Shown: positions 1 to 9,056, numbered from the stretch's first letter. The stretch: 64,000 nt of DNA from CAVVTR01 sp963751245 (GCA_963751245.1 CAVVTR010000005.1:1-64000); one strand, 5' to 3'. A program made the numbers and translations. Notes: generated by a model not told the origin, from the letters alone.

Positions 1-349
1 CGTTGCCGACGACGTTGGGCGTCGCCTTCTTGTAGGTGATCGGGCAGTACTCGTCGATCATGTTGCCGCACAGGACCTGTCCGATCCTCTCCTCGAAGTC
101 CCAGACGTTGGAGGAGTAGGTCAGGGTGAGACCGTAGGAGAGCCCGCCTCCTGCCGGATAGCGAGGCCCGATGGGAATGGTGAGCCCCAAGCTCCCGCTC
201 GAGAGGTCGACGGAGTCGATGTTGTCGAACTGGTAGAGCTTGTCGGGGTGGAAGCCGCGCTCGTGGGGGTCCTCCTGGACCTGGCCGAGGGCGCCCGCGG
301 CGGCGACGACGCTCAGGACGAGGACGGTGAGCCAATGACGTGCACGCAT
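1..349 (-). CDS. Rhs/YD-repeat-like secreted protein, N-terminal fragment
   Basis: The gene runs off the left edge, so only about 116 N-terminal codons are visible. Residues 1-23 form a Sec signal peptide (positive MRARHW start, then a hydrophobic core ending in ALGQ). Next come YQFDNIDSVDLSSGSL and TIPIGPRYPAGGGLSYGLTL, then TYSSNVWDF. This sequence style is typical of the opening of large Rhs/YD-repeat or polymorphic-toxin-like shell proteins, in which a structured N-terminus precedes YD repeats. The repeats and any C-terminal toxin lie outside the window, so the role is not established. The ATG is preceded by GGGAGCAC. The start lies 36 nt after the stop of the upstream secreted protein, so the two are probably cotranscribed. 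Confidence 0.6.
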   Translation of the reverse strand, partial: MRARHWLTVLVLSVVAAAGALGQVQEDPHERGFHPDKLYQFDNIDSVDLSSGSLGLTIPIGPRYPAGGGLSYGLTLTYSSNVWDFEERIGQVLCGNMIDEYCPITYKKATPNVVGN

Positions 350-385
350 GATGTGCTCCCTTTCCATGAGTGTCCGGGTCCGCCC

Positions 386-1027
386 TCAGTGGGCCGCGCC
401 GAAGGTGGTGGCGTAGAACTGCATGAGCCGCGGATCGACAACGACGATGACGTCGCCGTCCTCGAGCTGGGCCGGCGCCGCCTCGGCGGTTTCGATGGGT
501 CGCATGGCGGCGAGGTCCGCCTCGATGGACCCGTCCTCCTTGCGGTCGGCATCGGAGGCGCCGCCGTCGCCGACGCTGAGCGCCCAGGCTCCACTGCCCG
601 GCCGGACGAGGAGGATCTCGAGGAAGCCACGGCTGTCCTGGAGGGCCTCGACGGCACCCTTGGGGTTGCGGCGGTAGCTGTTTCCGGGGAGCGCGACCTC
701 GCGTCGCGGCATGGTGTCGGGGGTCGCGACGGTGAAGGCGCCGGTAGCAAGGTCGACGGCGGTCCAGATGGAGCGAGCCGGGACGGGATCCTTGAGCTCG
801 AGGCGCACGACGCCGTCGGCATCGTCGTCAGCCACGACGACATCGCGGCGGACGACCTGGGTGGTCCAGCGCGGGCGCACCCTGGCGATCTCGAACCAGA
901 CGACCGAACCGCCCGGGGTGACGCCCTTCGCGACGAGCGCCGAGGGCTCGAAAGCCACGGTCGGTTGGGCGCTCGTCGAGACCGCTGCGAGCCCCAGAAG
1001 CAGAATGCCTGCAAGTGTCCGCATCAT
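386..1027 (-). CDS. Secreted protein of unknown function beside an Rhs-like gene
   Basis: A 213-residue protein with a Sec signal peptide (MMRTLAGILLLGLAAVSTSA, cut before QPTV). The mature part is acidic and predicted to be mostly beta, with a VVWFEIARVRPRW segment and a C-terminal VIVVVDPRLMQFY segment. I recognise no catalytic motif or named family. The start has two adjacent ATGs (1027 and 1024). GGAGGAGG upstream gives 5-nt spacing to the first, so I use 1027. It is the first gene of a two-gene unit with the Rhs-like gene, so a role as partner, chaperone or surface component of that protein is a guess from position only. Confidence 0.65.
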   Translation of the reverse strand: MMRTLAGILLLGLAAVSTSAQPTVAFEPSALVAKGVTPGGSVVWFEIARVRPRWTTQVVRRDVVVADDDADGVVRLELKDPVPARSIWTAVDLATGAFTVATPDTMPRREVALPGNSYRRNPKGAVEALQDSRGFLEILLVRPGSGAWALSVGDGGASDADRKEDGSIEADLAAMRPIETAEAAPAQLEDGDVIVVVDPRLMQFYATTFGAAH

Positions 1028-1583
1028 GACGTCCTCCTCCCATGCCGTGGGCCAGGATGGAGCCCGTTGGAGGTGAGCAGCGCCGCCAGGAGGCCTTGGA
1101 AGGCGCTACAGCGCGAGTCAGTGGTGAACCTACGGTCGTGGTTAGAGCAACCGCCTAGAGCGGCGCCAAGGGGAGAAAGGAACGGAGGACCAGCCAGCTG
1201 GAGCAGATGCCTCAGGCTCCCTCGTCGCCCCGAGTCTGCTCGTTCGCCCGGCACCTTGTTGCGCTCACGAACAGGCCCAGCTGCTGGGGCTACGACCGAG
1301 CAAACTCCTTCCATACACTTGAGATACTCCCGCCTCATCGGAACAGTCCCTTCTGGAACACGACTGATCATCCGTAGTCTGCCCGACGACAACCCACAGG
1401 GTACGTGACGTGGAACACGTTGCGTCACATCTTGGTCGACCGGCTACACGGAACGGGAGACTTCTGCCTCGCGTATCATCGGTCTACCACCCTCAGGGCC
1501 AAGCTTCTTGCCAGCGTGAGAGCCGACTGCCTCGCCGAGGCCCCAGAGCGCAGGTTGCGGTTGCCACAGGCCGGACCGGTGGC

Positions 1584-1607
1584 GAAGGCGGCCTCACGGC
1601 CGCCTTC
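1584..1607. terminator. GC-rich hairpin, possible bidirectional terminator
   Basis: A perfect 10-bp stem GAAGGCGGCC/GGCCGCCTTC with a TCAC loop, followed on the plus strand by C6 and a CT-rich tract. It lies just beyond the first terminator of the leftward operon and may act as back-up. It lacks a clean T run. Confidence 0.4.
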
Positions 1608-1679
1608 CCCCCTTCTTTCCAGCGTCCGGAAACCCTCCGCGATGATCTCCCCGCAGCACGGCGGCGCCCCTTCGAAGAG

Positions 1680-1707
1680 AAAGGGCCCGGCGCGAGCCGG
1701 GCCCTTT
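1680..1707 (-). terminator. Terminator of the leftward catabolic operon
   Basis: A perfect 12-bp stem AAAGGGCCCGGC/GCCGGGCCCTTT closed by a 4-nt loop, 15 nt beyond the stop of the last hydrolase gene. Read leftward, the 3' side is T-rich (TTT then CTCTT), so it fits an intrinsic terminator. Confidence 0.75.
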
Positions 1708-1722
1708 CCTTTCGGGGAGCGC

Positions 1723-2614
1723 TCAGGAGGCGACCGCGTCCGCGGGCGGCTCGAAGGCGGTGGAGCGGGCCCGCATGAACGCCTTGAGGGTGGGGAAGAA
1801 GACCTCGGGGCGCTCGAGGTAGACGACGTGGCCGGCGTCGGGGACGAGCAGCCAGCGCGAGTCGGGGAAGACGCCGAGCATCTTCTCCTGCGCCCACAGG
1901 GGGATGGCCCGGTCCTGAGCCCCCGGCATGACGAGCGTCGGCGTGGTCACGGCGCGGTAGGCGGGCATGCGCTCGTCGAGACGGCCGAAGTACTCCTCCT
2001 GGGCCTCGGTGAGCCGGATCAGGCAGTGCAGGTCGTCCCGGTAGCGCTCCACGAAGCGCGGCGCATGGGCTCGAGGGCCGCGCGGGTCCACGCGGCGGAC
2101 GAAGCTCTCACCGAAGATCTTCTCGTACATGAAGTGGGTGTACAGCTCGAAGCGCTCCGGGCCCTCGCGATAGAAGCGCAGGGAGAGGTCCTCGTACATC
2201 TCGAAGAGCTCCTCCCGCGAGAGGAGGATCCCCGACAGGGTGAGGGTGTGGAGGCCTGTGGTGGAACATCCGGGCGTGCTCGATGGCGACGAAGCCGCCG
2301 TAGGAGACCCCCATGGACGTGGACGCGATCGAGGCCGAGCGAGTCGATGACCGTGGTCAGGTAGGCGGCGATCCGCGTGATGGAGTACGGCTGGTCCGGT
2401 TTGGAGGAGTCGCCCTGGCCGGGGTAGTCGTAGAGGAGCACGTCGAACTCCGGGCGGAGCAGCGGCAGGAAGCCGTACCAGGCGCGGGTGCTCATGGCGA
2501 GGCCGTTGAGCAGCACGACGGCGTCGCGGTCGCCGTCGCCGAAGTACTCGAAGTGGATGTCGAGGCCGACGGGGTGGACGGCGCCGGAGCGCGTGGGCGG
2601 CGGCTGACGGTCAT
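1723..2614 (-). pseudogene. Alpha/beta hydrolase, frameshifted (last gene of operon)
   Basis: An alpha/beta-hydrolase of the MhpC/esterase type spread over three reading frames. The ATG at 2614 follows AAGGAG. The frame changes near 2590, giving VGLDIHFEYFGDGD and the strand-4 segment DVLLYDYPGQGDSS. It changes again near 2310, giving the nucleophile elbow GVSYGG (Ser), and again near 2260, giving TLTLSGILLSREE and the C-terminal half with acid MPGAQDR and base DAGHVVYLE. Joined, these pieces make one complete fold of about 295 residues with an intact Ser-Asp-His set. Either three indel errors in the assembly or real decay explains this. Because other genes here show the same type of break, I favour errors. 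Confidence 0.75.
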
Positions 2615-2640
2615 GTCCGGAAGCTCCTTCAGCGCGAGGT

Positions 2641-2674
2641 GGGCGGGAGACCTGCGGTGCGAGGTCTCCCGCCC
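2641..2674 (-). terminator. Strong intergenic hairpin between thiolase and hydrolase
   Basis: A perfect 13-bp stem GGGCGGGAGACCT/AGGTCTCCCGCCC with an 8-nt loop, 8 nt downstream of the probable thiolase stop (TGA at 2683-2685) and upstream of the next ATG (2614). There is no T tract, so it more likely attenuates readthrough or protects an mRNA 3' end than terminates fully. Confidence 0.55.
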
Positions 2675-2682
2675 GAGGACGG

Positions 2683-3889
2683 TCAGGAGGCGGGCTGAGC
2701 ACCGTGCACACGGAGGCGCAGATGGGGCCGCCGATGTTGAAGGTGGCGGCGACCCGCGGCGAGGCGACCTGGAGCCCCGCGGGGGCCTTGCCCAGCAGCT
2801 GCGACGCCACCAGCCGACCATGGCGACGCCGGTGGCGCCGATGGGGTGGCCCTTGGCGATGAGGCCGCCGGAGGAGTTGATGGCGCACTCGCCGTCCACG
2901 GCGGCCCGCCCGTCGGCCCAGTAGCGGGCGCCCCCGCCCGTCTCCGCCTTGCCCAGGACCTCGGTGCCGATGGCCCCCATCACGGTGAAGCAGTCGTGGA
3001 CCTCGGCGACGTTGACGTCGGCGGGGCGCACGCCGGCCATGGCGTAGGCGCTCCCCATGGCGCGCAGGGCGCCGGCGGGGCGCAGCACGTCGCGGCCCTC
3101 CTTCTTGAGGGCGTCGGTGGCCTGGGCGAAACCGGCGATCTCCACGCAGTCCGCCTTGGCCACACCGAGCCGCGCGAGGCCCTCCTCGGTGGCCAGGATC
3201 ATGGCGGCGTAGCCGTCGGAGATCTGGGAGCAGTCGTAGGTCTTCAGGGGGAGCCCCTCGACAACGTAGCGGTTGATGCCGCCGATGGCCGTGGCCTCCT
3301 CGAGGCTGAGCCGCACCTTCCGCATCTGGGCGTACGGATTGTGGTTGGCGTTGGCGTACTCGGCCACCGAGATGCGGGCGAGGTCCTCCTCGGTGACGCC
3401 GTGGGCCTTCATGTAGACGTCCATGACCTCGGCGAACAGGTGGGGGAAGACGTAGACCTTGCCGGGCCGCTCGTCGGGGTGGGAGAAGAACCCCAGCGCC
3501 TTCCCCACCAGCCTGCCGTCCATCTTGCCCTCGTCGTTGCGCATCTTCTCGTAGCCCAGGGCGATGCCCACCTCGCCTTCGCCGAGGAGGAGCTTGTGGA
3601 TCACGGAGAGGATGGCCTGGCCGCCCGAGGCGCAGGCGTTCTCCACCGACTCGATGGGCTTGCTCTCGAGCCCCGGCACCTGGGCGACGAGCCCCGACAG
3701 CAGCCCCTGCTCGTTGAGGGAGATGTTGCACACGGCGCCCACCGACGCGACGTCCGCGGCCGAGGGCTCGACGCCGATCTCCCCGCACACGCCGTTCACG
3801 GCGGCGGCGAGGATCTCCGGCACGGTCATGGCGAACAGCTTGCCGAACGGGGACTGATGGTAGGCGGCGATGTAGATCTTCTTGGTCAT
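2683..3889 (-). CDS. Thiolase (SCP2/acetyl-CoA acetyltransferase type), frameshifted near its 3' end
   Basis: A lipid-transfer-type thiolase that would cleave or form a beta-ketoacyl-CoA bond. The first ~360 residues are one open frame from ATG 3889. Cys86 in VENACASGG is the acyl-accepting nucleophile, EVHDCFT carries the SCP2-type motif, and GGLIAKGHPIGATG the catalytic His loop. After ATGVAMVG (about 2812) the frame must change to continue with SQLLGKAPAGLQ and the closing strand FNIGGPICASVCTVL. A second shift near 2690 is needed to reach TGA at 2683-2685, which sits just before a hairpin. SCP2-type thiolases often pair with a DUF35 OB-fold protein; none is encoded here. The start codon overlaps the stop of the upstream hydrolase (ATGA), so translation is coupled. 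Confidence 0.8.
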
Positions 3890-4767
3890 CGGCCAGGCTC
3901 CTTTTCGGGCGTGGGGGCGGCGCCGGGCCGCCGCCCCCGGGGTTCACGGAGGAAGCTCGTCGAGGCAGGGTCGCCGACCCCGGCGACGAAGTCCAGCCAC
4001 AGCGCGGCGAGCCGCCCGGGCTGCTCCACCACGAGGGCGTGGCCGGCACCGGGGACCGTGACGTGGCGCGCGCCGGGGATGCCCCGTGCCAGCGCCCGGC
4101 TGCGCGCCGCGGGCATGAGCCGGTCGCCGCCGGCGCTCACGACCAGCGTGGGGCAGGCGACGTCCGCCAGGTGGGGTCTGAGGTCCAGGCTGTCCATGAT
4201 CGTCAGCACGGCCTCCACGCCGGAGAACCACGCCGCCGGCAGCGCCGCCGCCTGGGCCGAGAGGCGCTCGGCCAGCTCCGGCCCGTGGGCGGCCAGGAAG
4301 CCGGCGGAGTAGACGACGGGCGTCATGAGCCGGAACAGCTCCCGGCGGTCGCCGCCGGCGGCGTCCCGCCGGCAGGCCTCGCGCCAGGCGGCGATGCCGG
4401 CGCGCATCGCGGCGGTGACGTGGTCCGCCGCGGTGGCGGCCACGAGGGAGGCGACCCGGCCGGGCTGCAGGGCCGCGAGGAGCACGCCGGCCTCGGCGCC
4501 GAAGGAGGTGCCGAGCACGTGGACGCGCTCGAGCCCGAGGTGATCGAGGAGCGCGACGACGTCCTCCACGTGGGCTTCCAGCGAGAGCGGCGGAGGTCCC
4601 GGCGAGAGCATCTGGGCGCGCAGGTCGCAGCGCACCGCCCGGAACCTTCCCGCCAGGGCGGCGACCACGGGCTCCCAGCTCGCCAGGGTCATCATGCCGC
4701 CGTTGAGGAGCAGCACCGGCTCGCCCGAGCCGTCCAGCCGGTGGGCCAGAACGGGGAGGGCGCTCAC
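3886..4767 (-). CDS. Alpha/beta hydrolase (3-oxoadipate enol-lactonase/MenH-like)
   Basis: A 293-residue cytoplasmic alpha/beta hydrolase. The nucleophile elbow is GTSFGAE (Ser88 from the GTG start), the acid is in VSAGGDRLMP and the base in GAGHALVVEQP, so the triad is complete. An oxyanion-hole segment LLLNGGMM lies near residue 20. GTG 4767 overlaps the ligase TGA as GTGA, and the gene's own stop overlaps the thiolase ATG, so it sits in a tightly coupled ligase-hydrolase-thiolase block. Members of this superfamily hydrolyse esters, lactones or C-C bonds; the sequence alone does not say which. A role on a CoA-linked or ring-opened intermediate is an inference from position. Confidence 0.85.
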   Translation of the reverse strand: MSALPVLAHRLDGSGEPVLLLNGGMMTLASWEPVVAALAGRFRAVRCDLRAQMLSPGPPPLSLEAHVEDVVALLDHLGLERVHVLGTSFGAEAGVLLAALQPGRVASLVAATAADHVTAAMRAGIAAWREACRRDAAGGDRRELFRLMTPVVYSAGFLAAHGPELAERLSAQAAALPAAWFSGVEAVLTIMDSLDLRPHLADVACPTLVVSAGGDRLMPAARSRALARGIPGARHVTVPGAGHALVVEQPGRLAALWLDFVAGVGDPASTSFLREPRGRRPGAAPTPEKEPGR

Positions 4768-6317
4768 CGGGTCCCGTCCCCGGGGGTGTGCTGCGAGGCC
4801 AGGAAGGCGTCGCGCAGCTCTCCCTTGACGACCTTGCCGTAGGCGGTGCGGGGCAGGGACGAGCGGGTCACGAACGCCCGCGGCACCTTGTAGCGCGCGA
4901 TCCTGTCGCGCAGGAACGCCGTCAGCTCCTCGGGGGTGGGAGAGGCGCCCGGCCGCGGCACGACGAAGGCGACCCCGACCTCGCCCCAGGTGTCGTCGGG
5001 GACGCCGACGACGGCGACGTCGGCGACGCCGGGGTGCCCGGCCAGCTCGGCCTCCACCTCCGCCGGGAAGACGTTGACCCCTCCGGAGATGTACATGTCC
5101 TTGCGCCGGCCGGCGATGGCGAAGAAGCCCTCGCCGTCGCGGCGGGCCAGGTCGCCGGTGTGGAACCAGCCCGCCGCGTCCCGCACCGCGGCGTCCGCCT
5201 CGGGGGCGTTGAAGTAGCCGCTGCAGACGTGGGGGCCGCGGAACACGAGCTCGCCCACCTCGCCGTCGGGCGCCGCGCGGCCGCCCTCGTCGAGGACCTC
5301 CGCCTCGGTGAAGGCGAGGGGACGGCCCACGCACCCGGCCTTGCGCCAGGCGTCGGCGGAGGTGGTGGCGAAGCAGTTCACCCCCACCTCGGTGAGCCCG
5401 TACCCCTGGCGCAGCACCACCCCGCGGTTCCGGTACGCCTCCACCAGGGAGGTGGGCAGGGGGGCGCCGCCGGAGATGAAGAACCGTACGTGGGACAGGT
5501 CCACGGTGGTGAACTCCGGCGCCTCGGCGAGCAGCTTGGCGATGGTGGGGACGACGAGGATCACGGTGCAGCGCTCCCGCTCGATGGTGCGCAGCACCTC
5601 GCCCGCGTCGAAGCGGTCGTGGAGCACGACGGTGCCGCCGATGGTCACCATGGGGACGAGGAAGGCGCCCAGGCCCCCGGCGTGGTAGAGGGGCGTGAAC
5701 ACGGGGGTGACGTCGGTGTCCCGGAGCTGCCAGCTCACCACCGTCGACAGGCCGTTGAACGCCACCATGCGGTGGGGGAGCACCACCCCCTTGGGTCGGC
5801 CCGTGGTGCCCGAGGTGTAGAGCAGGCAGTAGGGGTGCTCCGGGTCGGGTCGCTCCCCGGCCCAGGCCGGGGCGCTCCCGGCGAGCACCGCGTAGGCCTC
5901 GTCGTCACCGCGCAGCGGCTCGTCGAAGGCGACCCAGCGTCCGACCGGCACGTCAGTCGCCTGCAGGGCCCGCACGGTGTCCGCGCACTCGCCGCCGTAG
6001 AGCAGCGCCCGGGCCCCGGCGTCGTGCAGGATCGGGCCGAGCTCGCGGGCGGTGAGGTGGGTGTTGAGGGGCACCAGCACGACGCCGGCCTTGCCCGCGG
6101 CGAAGAAGGCGTCGAGGAAGGCGGTGCGGTTGCCGGCGAGGAGGGCGCAGCGGTCGCCGGGCCGCAGGCCGAGGCGGTGGCGCAGGACGCTGGCGCAGGC
6201 GCGGGCGCGCTCGTCGAGGGCGGCGTAGGTCAGCCGCGCACCGGTGCGGACCTCCACCAGCGCCGGAGCGTCGGGGGTGAGACGGGCGCGCTCGCCGAGC
6301 ACGTCACCGTGGAGCAC
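4764..6317 (-). CDS. AMP-forming acyl-CoA ligase (FadD/aryl-CoA ligase class)
   Basis: A 517-residue ANL-superfamily ligase that activates a carboxylic acid as acyl-AMP and passes it to CoA. Motifs in order: the P-loop LLYTSGTTGRPKG near residue 175, the GYGLTE motif, TGDLARRDGEG, the hinge RRKDMYISGG, and the C-terminal catalytic Lys in YGKVVKGELR. Length and motif order match fatty-acyl or aryl-CoA synthetases. The start is GTG 6317, 7 nt after GGGGAG. It lies 18 nt downstream of a membrane-anchored hydrolase gene and its stop overlaps the next hydrolase, so it belongs to the same mRNA. The acid substrate is unknown; the TonB receptor and hydrolases upstream suggest a hydrophobic compound released by ester or lactone hydrolysis. 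Confidence 0.93.
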   Translation of the reverse strand: MLHGDVLGERARLTPDAPALVEVRTGARLTYAALDERARACASVLRHRLGLRPGDRCALLAGNRTAFLDAFFAAGKAGVVLVPLNTHLTARELGPILHDAGARALLYGGECADTVRALQATDVPVGRWVAFDEPLRGDDEAYAVLAGSAPAWAGERPDPEHPYCLLYTSGTTGRPKGVVLPHRMVAFNGLSTVVSWQLRDTDVTPVFTPLYHAGGLGAFLVPMVTIGGTVVLHDRFDAGEVLRTIERERCTVILVVPTIAKLLAEAPEFTTVDLSHVRFFISGGAPLPTSLVEAYRNRGVVLRQGYGLTEVGVNCFATTSADAWRKAGCVGRPLAFTEAEVLDEGGRAAPDGEVGELVFRGPHVCSGYFNAPEADAAVRDAAGWFHTGDLARRDGEGFFAIAGRRKDMYISGGVNVFPAEVEAELAGHPGVADVAVVGVPDDTWGEVGVAFVVPRPGASPTPEELTAFLRDRIARYKVPRAFVTRSSLPRTAYGKVVKGELRDAFLASQHTPGDGTR

Positions 6318-6335
6318 GGTTCGTCTCCCCTGCGG

Positions 6336-7241
6336 TCATGGCCGGGCCAGGGCCTCGTCGAGGGCCGCCAGGAAGGCGGCGGGACACTCCAGGTGCGGGA
6401 CGTGGCCGCAGCGGGGGATGGTGGTGAGCCGTGCGGAGGGCATCGAGGCCGCCAGGCGCCGCGCGTAGGTGAGCGGCATGAGGCGGTCGGACTCCCCCCA
6501 GAGGATGTCCACCGGAGCGTGGATCGCGCCGGTGCGTCCGTCCATCAGGTACTGCCCCATGCTCCCGGCTCCGGCGGCGAGGCGGGCCAGGGGCCCGCTC
6601 CGGGCGGCGCGCACGATGTCGTCGAGGACGAAGCCGGGGACGGGGGGGCTGGCGGGGTCGCGGAGGGCGGCCACCGTGCGGCGGGCCTCCTCCCGGTCCG
6701 CCGGCAGGAGGTTCACGCCGGTCGCCTCGCCGAGCAGCGCGCCCCCGTTGACCAGGACCAGCCGGGTCACGCGCTCGGGGTGGTCGGCGGCCTCCAGCAT
6801 GGCGATCCAGGCGCCGAGGGAGTTGCCCACGAGGGTGACCGGCCCGGCGGGGAGCCCGGCGAGGAGCGCGTCGACGCCGGCGAGGACGGTTCCGAGCTCC
6901 AGCGGACCCGAGGCCGGCCCGCTGCCGCCGTGGCCGGGCAGGTCCGGGATCACCACCGTGTAGCGGCGGGCCAGCGCGGGCGCCACCCGGGCCCAGGTGG
7001 CGGCCCGGTCCCCGGCACCGTGGAGGAGAACCACGACGGGGCCGGCGCCGCCGCGGAACACCGTCAGCCGCCCCGCCGGTGTCGTCACCGTGGAGCGGGC
7101 GAAGCCGGCGCGCCGCAGGCTCTGCTCGCCGAGCCAGCCGAAGGTGGCGAGGGGTCTCGCCCACACGAGGGTCAGCGCCGCTGCCACGGCGAGGACCCCC
7201 ACCACCACCACCGCGAGGAGAACCTTCAGCGTGACCGACAC
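6336..7241 (-). CDS. Membrane-anchored alpha/beta hydrolase
   Basis: A 301-residue alpha/beta hydrolase with an N-terminal signal anchor (about residues 4-27, VTLKVLLAVVVVGVLAVAAA) that should tether it to the inner membrane with the catalytic domain outside or at the membrane face. The fold follows: HGAGDR oxyanion loop, DLPGHGGSG after strand 4, nucleophile elbow GNSLGA, acid in WGESDRLMP and base in CGHVPHLE. GTG 7241 is preceded by GGAGGTG. It lies 13 nt after the FabH-like gene. Anchoring separates it from the two soluble hydrolases in the operon and suggests it acts first, on incoming substrate. That order is an inference. Confidence 0.88.
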   Translation of the reverse strand: MSVTLKVLLAVVVVGVLAVAAALTLVWARPLATFGWLGEQSLRRAGFARSTVTTPAGRLTVFRGGAGPVVVLLHGAGDRAATWARVAPALARRYTVVIPDLPGHGGSGPASGPLELGTVLAGVDALLAGLPAGPVTLVGNSLGAWIAMLEAADHPERVTRLVLVNGGALLGEATGVNLLPADREEARRTVAALRDPASPPVPGFVLDDIVRAARSGPLARLAAGAGSMGQYLMDGRTGAIHAPVDILWGESDRLMPLTYARRLAASMPSARLTTIPRCGHVPHLECPAAFLAALDEALARP

Positions 7242-7254
7242 GGCGCCACCTCCA

Positions 7255-8250
7255 TCAGGGCATGCGGAACGCGGCCGCGGCCTGGTTGTAGCCGACGCCG
7301 GACCCCACCAGGACCACCAGGGAGCCCGGCGGGACCATCCTCTTCTCGAGGGCGTCGTCCAGCGCCATGGGGATGCAGGCGGAACCAGTGTAGCCCCACC
7401 TCTCCATGATGGTGTGGGTGCGCTCCAGGGGCAGGCCGAGGTCGTTCATGACCACCTCGATGGAGGGCTTGCGGACCTGGGTGAACACGATGAAGTCGAT
7501 GTCGGCAACGGCGAAGCCGGTGTCGGACGCGAGCTTGCGCACGAGGCGCGGCCACCCCTCGTGGTTCACCTCGGGGGGGTAGCGCTCCAGGATGCGGACC
7601 TGGGTCCGGCCCGCCTTCACCGAGGCCTCGCTGGCCGGCTCGAAGGTGCCGCCGGAGTACAGGCCCCAGTGGGCGTGGTAGGAGCCGTCCGCCTGGAACG
7701 CGGAGCCGAGGAACCCGGGCTCGTCGCCGGGCTCGAGAACCGCGGCGCCGGCCCCGTCGCCGTAGAAGTAGATCATGGGGTCGTCCGGCGAGGCCAGCTT
7801 GTGCATCAGGTACACGCCCACCACCAGCACCGTGCGGATCTTCGGGTTGGTGGCGATGATTCCGGCGGCGGCGGCCAGGGAGGTGGGGAAGGAGGCGCAC
7901 GCGCACCCCACGTCGAAGGTGCCGGCGCCGTTGGCGCCGAGCTTGTGCTGGAGCACCACCGAGGTGGCAGGGGTGACGTAGTCGGGGGAGTCGGTGCCGA
8001 GGACCACCAGGTCCACCTCCTCCGGCCTCCGGCCGGCGCGCTCGAGCGCCTGCCGGGCGGCGGGCAGCGCCACGTCCGAGGTGGCCCAGTCCTCCGGCGC
8101 CCACCAGCGGCTGCGGATGCCGCTCGACGCCTCCATCTTGTCGACGAACTCGGGCAGGCGCTCGTCGAAGCGGCGGCGCAGCTCGTCGTTGGTCACCTCG
8201 CGGGGCGGCAGGTACCGCCCCGTGCTCACGATCCTGGCATAGCGTCCCAT
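7255..8250 (-). CDS. FabH-like (KAS III/thiolase-superfamily) condensing enzyme with altered active site
   Basis: A 331-residue thiolase-superfamily protein of the 3-oxoacyl-ACP synthase III type. The nucleophile is kept: FDVGCACASF places Cys118 where FabH has its acyl-accepting Cys. The other two canonical residues are not evident. The FabH PHQAN His region aligns to VFTQVRKPS, and the GNTSAAS Asn loop aligns to WGYTGSACIP, so His and Asn appear replaced (about residues 257 and 287). A standard decarboxylative Claisen condensation with malonyl-ACP is therefore doubtful; acyl transfer or a non-decarboxylative reaction is possible. I place the start at ATG 8250 because GGAGG lies 7 nt upstream; the ATG at 8256 would be only 1 nt from it. 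The gene follows the SDR by 22 nt. Confidence 0.85.
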   Translation of the reverse strand: MGRYARIVSTGRYLPPREVTNDELRRRFDERLPEFVDKMEASSGIRSRWWAPEDWATSDVALPAARQALERAGRRPEEVDLVVLGTDSPDYVTPATSVVLQHKLGANGAGTFDVGCACASFPTSLAAAAGIIATNPKIRTVLVVGVYLMHKLASPDDPMIYFYGDGAGAAVLEPGDEPGFLGSAFQADGSYHAHWGLYSGGTFEPASEASVKAGRTQVRILERYPPEVNHEGWPRLVRKLASDTGFAVADIDFIVFTQVRKPSIEVVMNDLGLPLERTHTIMERWGYTGSACIPMALDDALEKRMVPPGSLVVLVGSGVGYNQAAAAFRMP

Positions 8251-8272
8251 GATCATTCCTCCGAACCGCCGC

Positions 8273-9056
8273 TCACGTCCCCACCACCAGGCCGCCGTCC
8301 ACCGAGAGCACGGTGCCGGTGACGAAGCTGGCGCCCTCGGAGGCGAGCCACGCGTACGCCTCCGCGATGTCCTCGGGCTGGCCCATGCGGCCCAGGGGCG
8401 TGTGGGAGACCATGCCGTCGAGGACCTTGTCGGGCATGGAGCGCAGGATCTCCGTGGCGATGAACCCGGGCGCCACGGCGTTGACGCGGATCCTGTAGCG
8501 CCCGAGCTCCCGCGCCCACGTGCGGGTCATGCCGATGACCCCCGCCTTGGTGGCGACGTAGTTGGTCTGGCCGAAGTTGCCGTACAGCCCCACGACGGAG
8601 CTGGCGTTGAGCACCGCGCCGCCGCCGCCGGCGATCATGTGGGGCACCACCGCGCGGGTGCAGTTGAACACCCCGCGCAGGTTGACGCCGATGACGGCCT
8701 CCCACGCCTCGTCGCTGAGCATGCCGGTGAGGCTGCCGTCCTTCCACTTGACGAGCTGCGCGTCGCGCACGATGCCGGCGTTGTTGACGAGGACGTCGAT
8801 GCGGCCCCAGCGGGCGGCGACCTCGTCCGCGGCCGTCTTCACGGCCTCCGGGTCGGCGACGTCGACGCGGGTGGAGAAGCCTTCGCCCCCGGCCGCGGCG
8901 ATGGCGGCGACGAGTGGCGTCGCCGTCGGCGGCCACGTCCCACGCGGCGACGCGGGCGCCCTCGCCGGCGAAGCGCAGCGCGGTGGCGTGGCCGATCCCC
9001 GCGGCCGCGCCGGTGACGATGACGGAGAGACCTTCGAGTCCGTAGTGTGTGGACAT
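8273..9056 (-). CDS. SDR-family 3-oxoacyl reductase (FabG-like), one frameshift
   Basis: A classical short-chain dehydrogenase of about 260 residues, expected to interconvert a ketone and an alcohol with NAD(P)H. The N-terminus from ATG 9056 has the Rossmann motif TGAAAGIG and AAWDV. The frame changes near 8925, after which come NNAGIV, the catalytic Ser in NASSVVG, YVATK (Tyr-x-x-x-Lys) and the closing GTVLSVDGGLVVG. The whole catalytic tetrad is present once the frames are joined, so one base error in the assembly is the simplest reading. The gene lies about 70 nt after the TonB receptor with a very stable hairpin between them, and is the first enzyme gene of the operon. Confidence 0.85.

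Larger units (their letters stand above)
1028..1722. other. Intergenic region, no convincing gene
   Basis: About 695 nt between the end of the catabolic operon and the Rhs-like unit. It is less GC-rich than its surroundings and no reading frame in it has the codon pattern of neighbouring genes. It holds two strong hairpins (1584-1607 and 1680-1707) at the operon end, and must hold the promoter of the leftward Rhs-like unit, which I could not place. A 6-bp inverted repeat GTGACG/CGTCAC at 1405-1428 could be an operator. Confidence 0.5.

Noticed and set aside
1024..1428. A 134-codon minus-strand open frame before the secreted protein
   Set aside because: No recognisable motif, composition unlike neighbours and no ribosome-binding site; treated as intergenic.
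1405..1428. Inverted repeat GTGACG/CGTCAC as an operator
   Set aside because: Only 6 bp match per arm and there is no neighbouring regulator, so it is noted within the intergenic entry but not called.
4764..9056. An ole (olefin/beta-lactone) gene cluster: condensing enzyme, hydrolase, ligase and dehydrogenase
   Set aside because: The set looks similar, but the dehydrogenase is a short FabG-type SDR rather than an OleD-type extended SDR, the ligase is an ordinary acyl-CoA ligase, and the condensing enzyme lacks the OleA His and Asn.
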